64,000 nucleotides of DNA from CALBJU01 sp965247125. GTDB taxonomy: Bacteria > Bacteroidota > Rhodothermia > Rhodothermales > UBA10348. The stretch is from assembly GCA_965247125.1 (NCBI GenBank), contig CBDFGO010000003.1, positions 1,054,001-1,118,000 of the forward strand. Direction: 5' to 3'. The notes beneath the pieces were generated by a model. The model was not told where the DNA came from and made no database searches. It saw only the letters and a program-made list of their open reading frames with translations. This document shows positions 58,598-64,000 of the stretch, piece by piece. The first letter of the stretch is position 1, and every line of letters begins with the position of its first letter. Position numbers and translations under genes: made by a program.

Positions 58598-61393
58598 GAC
58601 GGTGACGATTGGACTGAGAGTGTGAGAAACACAGAGTCCGCAATTCGAGATGAGGTCTTTGAAGCACTCGAGGCTGAGGTGATTTCGACGGATGCATTCA
58701 GAAAAGAGATCTCAGACCGTATCGAAGCCTTAATTCTGGCTGATGAAGATTTGAAAGAAGCATCCTTGGAGAGCGCCACGGCTGCTGCTGCTGATTTACT
58801 GGCGAAAGATCTTACCGGTCGCCTTTCCGGATCTGACACGATTGTTCGAGATGCAGTCCGGTCACTTCAGGAAGAGTCGGATCTGTTTGACGCCGCTGTT
58901 TCAAGAGTACAAGACCAAATCATTGAGCAAATTGCAAACCGGTCACTGACTCAGCTACAGGACGTTGAGCGAATCGCTACGGAAGCACGCGATCACATCG
59001 CTTTTGACAACGATTCCCTGATAGCCTCCATCGGTCTTCTGAGAAACTCACTCATCAAAGACGTAGCTCGTCGCGCGGTGACAGCTATGTCGGATGTTGA
59101 CGCAGTACTGGATGGAGCGCGTGAATGGATAGATGAAGAAGACTCCAACATTCTCACGGCTGTGGCCCATGTGGTGCGGCACATTGACGATATCGTGGCC
59201 ACCCTGTCACGTCAGCACGTTTCTGACACAAAAACTGTTGTCGGCAAGGTATTACCACTCTTTACGACTGAGACACCTGCGATTAAAGCAGCGGTTCAGG
59301 CTACCCGCAGAATTCTAACCGAGCGCATAGCTGACTACACAATCCAGGATCTGACGAACAGCGACCAGATCGTGGCGAGCGCCGCCAGACGCATTCCTGC
59401 CGATCATGACGCGTTCCAATCCGCCGTCAGGGCTACGATTTCTCTGCTGACAGACGACATCGTCGGCGAGACTGAAAACCGCATGAAATCGGCCGAGAAA
59501 ATCTCGTCCGACGCCAGACGTCGCATGGACGACGTTCCTGCAGAGGTTCGCCAGGCAGCTGCCGTGCTAGAGAATATGCTGCTCTCGGAAGTCTCTTCAG
59601 TGACCAAAGAGCGACTTTGTGATGTGCAGCGTTCATCGGAGAAGGCGATTACATTTCTGCATGCCTCTAAAGAAATGGACGCCATTGAAGCAGACGTTCG
59701 AGAACGCGTTCACAAGCAAGTTGCAGAGCAGGCTGTACGGAAGCTAGCCGACACAAAGATGGCGGCCAGCCAAGCATATGACAGTGTCGATAAAAATCAC
59801 GAAAACATTCAGAATGCGATTGGCAAGCTCAAGAGTCAGCTCATATTTGGCGTTGCGAAAGAGACGCTTGCCAGAATGAACGATCCAGAAGCAATTGCTC
59901 AAGAATCGCACAAAATCATTCCAGATACCTCAGTTCATCTGACGGGCGCGACAAGTCGTCTCTACGAACTGCTGGTTTCAGACATTGCTCGTCAATCAGT
60001 GTCCATGCTAGGCGAAACCGACAAAGCTGTAGAGGATGCTTCTGTCTATATCAATAGAGAGGATGAAGTCATCGGACGGATCAAGACGATCATGTATGAT
60101 CGCATGATCGAAGGACTACTAGCACGTGCGTATTCGGAAATAACTGACCAGGTTGCTGACACGAGCAAATCTGCAGAGCGTGATTTCTTCAGAAACGCGG
60201 TCCAGAGTGCTCAGAACGCGAAGGTAGTCTCGGAATCAGTAAGGGATAGCAACTCGGACGCACCTACAGATGCTGTGCAACCTGAGAAAGAAGTTCGCAA
60301 GCAATCCGAATCCAATCTCCGTCCTGACAGCGTCAGCGGTCAAGAGATCGAGCCGACGTATCCCAGGGATGTCATTGCGCGAAAAACCTCGACCTGGAAA
60401 CCACTATCCAGCGTGACTGCCTCGGACTCCGAATCATTGGATGTCCCATCCAAGAGCAGTTCGTGGAAGGTAACGGAATTTCGTCCTACGGACAGATCGC
60501 CGCAGAGTCGAACGGGCCTCAGCAATGAAGCTTCTGGGCGAAACCCCAAGCTCAAAAACCGGAGCCAATCGAGAAGCTCTGTCTATGTATATGGTGTTGT
60601 AAGAACTGAATCCGCTGAAGAGAGCACATTTTTTGGAGTCAAAGGGATCGGTAAGGATTCTACCATTCAGTTGCTTTCGTGCGGAAGCCTCACGGCGATT
60701 GTCAGTCGACTGGAGGACGAAGCGTTCACCGCAGACGCTATCAGTTCCTCTATGAAAAACTCAGATTGGCTCAAGGAGCACGTGCGTCGGCATGGTGATA
60801 TCCTGGCCGAGGCTAAAGGAGTGATGACCATTATTCCTTTTAGATTCGGATGTGTTTACTCCAATCCAACGGACGTAAAAACATTTATCGACGAGCACGA
60901 AGAAGCGCTTTCTGAAGCACTTTTACGGCTGAAAGACCGAAGTGAATTTGCAGTCAGGGTCGGATGCGACGTGTCCGTCCTTGAAGCGCAGATGGGAAGG
61001 GATGATGCTGAGTTCGAGAACTCATTGAATGGGATTTCGGCGGGAGTTGCGAGTTTTCTGAAGTCAGAAATAAGCAAAGATGCCGACTCATCAGATGCTC
61101 TCATCGCGAAAATCAGCGCTCGAATTCATGGCGAGCTTCAGAAGAGCTCCAGTGAAGCTGTTCGCTCTGCCCCACAAAACAATGAGACCACAGATAAAGG
61201 TAACAGCATCCTGAACGCGACGTATCTCGTGCCGATCTCTGGAGAATTGCAGTTTAAGATGCAGACATCGAAGATAGCCGCGGAATTCGAGGCCTTCGGA
61301 ATTCGGATCGAAGTTAGCGGTCCGTGGCCACCCTATCATTTTATAGACATCGATCTCGATGGCAATGACGCTATCGAAGGAATACCCGTCTAG
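57077..61393 (+). CDS. Giant helical-repeat protein with C-terminal GvpL/GvpF domain
   Basis: 1438 residues from the first ATG after the frameshift; the frame itself runs back to 56996. Seven 74-residue repeats (57044-58597) are followed by about ten 44-residue helical repeats (about 58850-60160), then a Ser/Pro/Lys-rich disordered linker. The C-terminal 270 residues (about 1167-1438) are a GvpL/GvpF domain: VYVYGVVR, FFGVKGIG, LTAIVSRLEDEAF, DWLKEHVRRHGDIL, IIPFRFGCVY, a second half beginning LNATYLVP, and the hallmark SGPWPPYHFIDI. GvpF/L are minor proteins needed for gas vesicle assembly that bind GvpA. No other gvp gene is in view. There is no signal peptide, so it is cytoplasmic. A strong terminator follows. 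Confidence 0.88.
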   Translation: MESDISRKVESRIEWAATQSADNIADSIDARMRKEIESKLNEIDQVLKDKATDLATHRIDELTAGEEWTQSVEKMEGEIFNVVETRVKQAATRSAEKIADSIDARMGEEIKGKFDEIDQVLKEKATGHVSNRIDDLTTGEEWTQSIQKMEGEIADVVETRVKHAATRSAEKIADSIGAQMSEEIRGKFDEIDQVLKEKATGHVSNRIDDLTTGEEWTQSIQKMEGEIADVVETRVKHAATRSAEKIADSIGAQMSEEIRGKFDEIDQAVKDKATDLVVDRIDDLTTGEEWTHSVEKMESGISHEVKARLEKAASQSARKIADSIGAQMSKEIRGKFDEIDQAVKDKATDLVVDRIDDLTTGEEWTQSIEKMESGISHEVETRIEKAAAQSAEKIADSIDSRMSEEIEGKLDEIDQALKNNAIDLVANHVDELTTGEEWTQSVEKLEGEISDEVETRIEKAATQSAEKIADSIDARMSEEIEDKLDEIDQALKDNAIDLVAERVNELTDGDDWTESVRNTESAIRDEVFEALEAEVISTDAFRKEISDRIEALILADEDLKEASLESATAAAADLLAKDLTGRLSGSDTIVRDAVRSLQEESDLFDAAVSRVQDQIIEQIANRSLTQLQDVERIATEARDHIAFDNDSLIASIGLLRNSLIKDVARRAVTAMSDVDAVLDGAREWIDEEDSNILTAVAHVVRHIDDIVATLSRQHVSDTKTVVGKVLPLFTTETPAIKAAVQATRRILTERIADYTIQDLTNSDQIVASAARRIPADHDAFQSAVRATISLLTDDIVGETENRMKSAEKISSDARRRMDDVPAEVRQAAAVLENMLLSEVSSVTKERLCDVQRSSEKAITFLHASKEMDAIEADVRERVHKQVAEQAVRKLADTKMAASQAYDSVDKNHENIQNAIGKLKSQLIFGVAKETLARMNDPEAIAQESHKIIPDTSVHLTGATSRLYELLVSDIARQSVSMLGETDKAVEDASVYINREDEVIGRIKTIMYDRMIEGLLARAYSEITDQVADTSKSAERDFFRNAVQSAQNAKVVSESVRDSNSDAPTDAVQPEKEVRKQSESNLRPDSVSGQEIEPTYPRDVIARKTSTWKPLSSVTASDSESLDVPSKSSSWKVTEFRPTDRSPQSRTGLSNEASGRNPKLKNRSQSRSSVYVYGVVRTESAEESTFFGVKGIGKDSTIQLLSCGSLTAIVSRLEDEAFTADAISSSMKNSDWLKEHVRRHGDILAEAKGVMTIIPFRFGCVYSNPTDVKTFIDEHEEALSEALLRLKDRSEFAVRVGCDVSVLEAQMGRDDAEFENSLNGISAGVASFLKSEISKDADSSDALIAKISARIHGELQKSSSEAVRSAPQNNETTDKGNSILNATYLVPISGELQFKMQTSKIAAEFEAFGIRIEVSGPWPPYHFIDIDLDGNDAIEGIPV
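58850..60160 (+). repeat. About ten diverged 44-residue helical repeats
   Basis: A second repeat type follows the first. Typical units are DSLIASIGLLRNSLIKDVAR... , TPAIKAAVQATRRILTERIA..., HDAFQSAVRATISLLTDDIV... and HENIQNAIGKLKSQLIFGVA.... Each has a hydrophobic helix I-x-x-A-I-x-x-L, then D-I-A-x-x-x-V-x-x-L, then a D/E-rich turn with an A-x-x-x-I helix. They are too diverged to see at DNA level. Boundaries are approximate. Confidence 0.75.
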
Positions 61394-61424
61394 ATTCCTC
61401 GGAATCGAAACGGGGTTTGTTCAA

Positions 61425-61458
61425 CGAGTGGCCTCCGGACTTGTCCGGAGGCCACTCG
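61425..61458 (+). terminator. Terminator after the giant GvpL/F gene
   Basis: A perfect 15-bp stem (61425-61439 with 61444-61458) around the loop CTTG, followed by TGTTTACTG, 32 bases past the stop. It ends the giant-gene transcript before the Lol-type permease gene. Confidence 0.8.
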
Positions 61459-61519
61459 TGTTTACTGTACATCCAGAAGACGGTGGAGCGGATCCTTGCA
61501 CGAGGATTGGCGTCAACAG

Positions 61520-62809
61520 ATGCTTCAGAGACTCGTTACCCTCACTCCGATATCTTCGACGAATATCGTGTCATTCAGCTTTGAATCGTTTATTGCGCGC
61601 CGCTACTTGAGAGGGGCAGAGGGCCGGTCTGAAGGCCGCGGGTTCCTGCGGCTTATTACTTATATATCGGTGTCTGGAGTAGCTGTGGGTGTTTCTGCTC
61701 TGATCCTTGCGCTCTCGATTGTGCGCGGCTTCAGTGGCGAAATACAGTCTAAAGTGATCGGTTTCGGCGCCCATGTTCAGATCGAAAGCATGCGGGATGA
61801 GCCCCTGGCTGACACCGAATCATACCTCGTCGCAATTGCAGAGCAGTCTTTTGTCACACGCGTATCACCTGTAATTCAAGAGTTCGTGTTACTCAGACGA
61901 TCTTCGAGTGAAATTGCCGGCGTGTCTATCTGGGGAACTGATCAGGTTCCGGACTACATCGAATCGGCGCTTCTCGAGGGCACAGTAGATCTTGCACCCT
62001 CCGGGGAGCGAAAGGCTGGAGTAGTCATAGGTGCAGCGCTCGGTAGATCCACTGGAGCGGAGGTAGGGGATATCCTCACGGCATTCTCGGTGCAAACTGC
62101 AGGGGGTAGTTCACTCTTCTCGGCTCCAGAATTGGCTCAATTTGAGGTCACAGGGATTTACGAAACCTCCCTCGCAAATTTTGACGAGTTGTATGTTTTT
62201 GTTGATCTGCAGGAAGCTGCCGGGCTGCTCGATTATGCTCCTGGGCTGTTGACCCGACTCGACGTCCGTGTGGAAGAAGGGGTGGATTACGCGATCGCGG
62301 CGGACAGGATAGACGCCATGTTGGAATTCCCAGCGATCGCCAGACCTATCACTGACGTGTATCGAAGTCTCTTTGCCTGGGTCAGGCTCCAGGAAAGTAT
62401 CATCCCGCTCATCATTTCCATCATTGTCTTTGTCGCTGCGGTGAACATCATTGGGACACTCCTTATGATAATCCTCGAAAAGAATCGAGAAATGGGAGTT
62501 CTGGCCAGTTTTGGAGCCACAGCATCTCTGCGGCGGCGCATTTTCGTCCGGCTTGGCCTGTTTATTGGTGCTGCAGGTGTCGTCATAGGGGAAACGCTGG
62601 CTCTTGGGCTGGCTCTTCTTCAGATCCGCTACGAAATCATTCCGCTGCCGGCAGAGGCCTACTACATGAATACCGCGCCAATCGATCTGAGTGCGGTTGA
62701 TTTCCTACTCGTCGCCGCGATAACCTTGGCGCTATGTACGATCTCGTCCTGGATTCCCGCCGGATACGCGGCTCGGATTGAACCGATCACCGCAATACAG
62801 AGCCAATAA
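61520..62809 (+). CDS. LolC/LolE-type FtsX-family permease
   Basis: 429 residues from ATG 61520 (a TTG at 61496 is also in frame). N-terminal FARRYLRG-like segment SFIARRYLRG, then helix 1 (LITYISVSGVAVGVSALILAL), a large periplasmic domain (about 80-290), and three C-terminal helices (IIPLIISIIVFVAAVNIIGTL; LFIGAAGVVIGETLALGLAL; DFLLVAAITLALCTISSWI). The layout of 1+3 helices is that of lipoprotein-releasing LolC/E. The ATPase LolD is not adjacent. It would extract lipoproteins from the inner membrane. Confidence 0.85.
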   Translation: MLQRLVTLTPISSTNIVSFSFESFIARRYLRGAEGRSEGRGFLRLITYISVSGVAVGVSALILALSIVRGFSGEIQSKVIGFGAHVQIESMRDEPLADTESYLVAIAEQSFVTRVSPVIQEFVLLRRSSSEIAGVSIWGTDQVPDYIESALLEGTVDLAPSGERKAGVVIGAALGRSTGAEVGDILTAFSVQTAGGSSLFSAPELAQFEVTGIYETSLANFDELYVFVDLQEAAGLLDYAPGLLTRLDVRVEEGVDYAIAADRIDAMLEFPAIARPITDVYRSLFAWVRLQESIIPLIISIIVFVAAVNIIGTLLMIILEKNREMGVLASFGATASLRRRIFVRLGLFIGAAGVVIGETLALGLALLQIRYEIIPLPAEAYYMNTAPIDLSAVDFLLVAAITLALCTISSWIPAGYAARIEPITAIQSQ

Positions 62810-62854
62810 CCTCCCATACGCCAACGCAATCAACACCATGGTTGAGAACCTGTC

Positions 62855-63100
62855 ATGATAGTAACCCTTCGATTGTTTTCAGTGTTGAGAGAGGCTCTTG
62901 GATCAGGCCTCGTGGAGGTTGAGCTTGAAGAAGGGACCACAGGCATGGAGCTAGTTGAACTACTCGCCGAGAATCAAGAGGCGGTCAAGCGTCTTGAAAG
63001 CGTGATCCGCCTTGCAATCAATGACGAGTATGTGGACGCAGGAATCACCCTCAAAGACGGCGACGAGGTTGCACTGGTAACGCCGGTATCCGGTGGATAG
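62855..63100 (+). CDS. moaD: Molybdopterin synthase small subunit MoaD
   Basis: 81 residues, ubiquitin-like fold, ending VTPVSGG; the Gly-Gly tail becomes the thiocarboxylate that donates sulfur to precursor Z. The start (MIVTLRLFSVLREALG) fits the family. The stop TAG abuts the moaE ATG directly, so the two subunits are co-translated. Confidence 0.93.
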   Translation: MIVTLRLFSVLREALGSGLVEVELEEGTTGMELVELLAENQEAVKRLESVIRLAINDEYVDAGITLKDGDEVALVTPVSGG

Positions 63101-63529
63101 ATGGACTCCTGGGTCGACATTCTTTCTGATCCCCTGCCCGTGGACGCTGTCCATGCTTTTCTTACAAAAGATGACGGAGGAGGCATTAATATTTTCATCG
63201 GCACAACGCGGCGGGTAACCGGTGATCGACATACGAAGTTACTTTCGTACGAGGCTCATAAAAGCATGGCACTCAAGGAGATAAAGACTCTCATCGACCG
63301 CGCCAAGAGCAATTGGTCTCTCCTCAGGGTGGTCGTGCTGCACCGGATTGGTGACGTTCCCGTCGCAGAGGCCAGTGTCATAGTGGGAGTAGCAACGAGT
63401 CACCGTTCTGAGGCGTTTGAGGCTACCCGGTTTTTGATCGATGAACTGAAGAAGACGGTTCAGATCTGGAAGAGAGAGACGTTTGAGGACGGATCGACTG
63501 AGTGGCAAGGTGAGACGTGGATTGACTGA
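63101..63529 (+). CDS. moaE: Molybdopterin synthase catalytic subunit MoaE
   Basis: 142 residues. INIFIGTTRRVTGDR, LLSYEAHKSMALKEI, VVVLHRIGDVPVAEASVIVGVATSHR and FLIDELKKTVQIWKRE hold the conserved Arg, His and Lys of the MoaE active site. With MoaD it forms the heterotetramer that makes molybdopterin for molybdoenzymes. No other moa gene is in view. Confidence 0.95.
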   Translation: MDSWVDILSDPLPVDAVHAFLTKDDGGGINIFIGTTRRVTGDRHTKLLSYEAHKSMALKEIKTLIDRAKSNWSLLRVVVLHRIGDVPVAEASVIVGVATSHRSEAFEATRFLIDELKKTVQIWKRETFEDGSTEWQGETWID

Positions 63530-63537
63530 TGATGCCC

Positions 63538-64000
63538 TCAGAGATTGAGTGAGATTCGCAACGCAGATTCCATCCGCTCATTCGGGTGCTCACTTAAATC
63601 TGGAACGAATTCTACACCCGTGATCTGCTCGTACAGCTCGATATACCTCCGTGATACTTCAGACCTGAAAACGTCAGGCAGGTCCGGAAGTATCTGCCCC
63701 TCAAGGCCTTGAAAGCCGTTTATCATTAACCACTCGCGAACGAATTCCTTGGAAAGCTGTCTCTGGGGAAGATCAGCTCCAAGCAACTCTTCGTAAGAGT
63801 CCTGATAAAAATAGCGGGACGAATCTGGGGTGTGAATCTCGTCGATCAAGACGATCTCTCCGTCTGGGTCCAGCCCGAATTCATATTTGGTATCCACCAG
63901 AATCAGTCCGCGTTCAGCAGCAGTTGCCGTACCTCTATCAAACAGTTGGAGGGAAATGGTCTCCAGACGATCGAAAAGGCTCTCGGGTAGAATTGATCGA
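63538..64000 (-). CDS. purC: SAICAR synthetase, C-terminal part (runs off window)
   Basis: The reverse frame is open from 63538 to the window end, 154 codons without a start. It reads LFDRGTATAAERGLILVDTKYEFG, EIVLIDEIHTPDSSRYFYQD, LSKEFVREWLMINGFQG and VFRSEVSRRYIELYEQITG. These are the C-terminal signatures of PurC, which joins aspartate to CAIR in purine synthesis. The N-terminal ATP-binding half lies outside the window. It is convergent with moaE, 9 bases apart. Confidence 0.94.
   Translation of the reverse strand, partial: RSILPESLFDRLETISLQLFDRGTATAAERGLILVDTKYEFGLDPDGEIVLIDEIHTPDSSRYFYQDSYEELLGADLPQRQLSKEFVREWLMINGFQGLEGQILPDLPDVFRSEVSRRYIELYEQITGVEFVPDLSEHPNERMESALRISLNL

Overview
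The window looks like chromosomal DNA from a free-living, Gram-negative member of the Bacteroidota side of the tree, most likely the Rhodothermia/Balneolia neighbourhood; this is an inference from gene content. The clues are a TonB-dependent receptor with an N-terminal carboxypeptidase-regulatory-like domain, a NagB-PIG-L fusion, a peptidase MA/PD40/beta-barrel outer-membrane protein, a PgpH-type HD hydrolase, a LuxC-type acyl-CoA reductase, a MerR regulator of the short Bacteroidota type, and mostly weak Shine-Dalgarno sequences. No phage, plasmid, transposase or CRISPR array was seen.

Layout. 1-1.2 kb: end of a Ca2+/Na+ antiporter and a two-domain cytidine deaminase. 1.3-7.1 kb: a tandem duplication of a unit made of tRNA-Leu(UAA) and a membrane Ser/Thr kinase with a PD40 sensor; in the second unit the tRNA has a damaged D-stem and the kinase carries an in-frame TAA. 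7.1-14.2 kb: an exported His-rich lipoprotein, a Rieske oxygenase behind a palindromic site, two exported amidohydrolases around an arylsulfotransferase-like propeller, and a membrane protein with an M15-like C-terminus. 14.2-20 kb: gamma-glutamyltransferase, NagB-PIG-L, threonine aldolase, and greA with a terminator in its leader. 20.3-28.9 kb: bacilliredoxin, thiolase, CrcB, LuxC-like reductase, a small membrane pair, adk, polyprenyl synthase, HPr and PTS enzyme I. 29-32.1 kb: an acetolactate-synthase-like ThDP enzyme and an aldehyde dehydrogenase, with an SD-masking hairpin in front. 32.3-38.3 kb: an envelope operon (MA-peptidase/PD40/barrel, BamB-like lipoprotein, PEGA protein), then yqeY and cvpA. 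38.3-43.4 kb: a possible barrel protein, a DMT transporter split in two, a MerR regulator and a TonB receptor. 43.5-51.5 kb: tRNA-Pro(GGG), an SnoaL-like protein, RodZ-like, ligA, a sodium:solute symporter and PgpH. 51.4-55.5 kb: a GntR operon, a DapB-like dehydrogenase and pruA. 55.9-61.4 kb: a giant repeat protein ending in a GvpL/GvpF gas-vesicle domain, split by one missing base. 61.5-64 kb: a LolC/E-type permease, moaD-moaE and the end of purC.

The most unusual object is the 55.9-61.4 kb locus. About ten 74-residue helical repeats are followed by about ten 44-residue helical repeats, a disordered linker and a complete GvpL/F domain, with no other gas-vesicle gene in view. It would be about 1826 residues if the lost base were restored. 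Three loci (the second kinase, the DMT transporter and this giant gene) are interrupted by single-base events, so raw-read confirmation matters before calling them biology.
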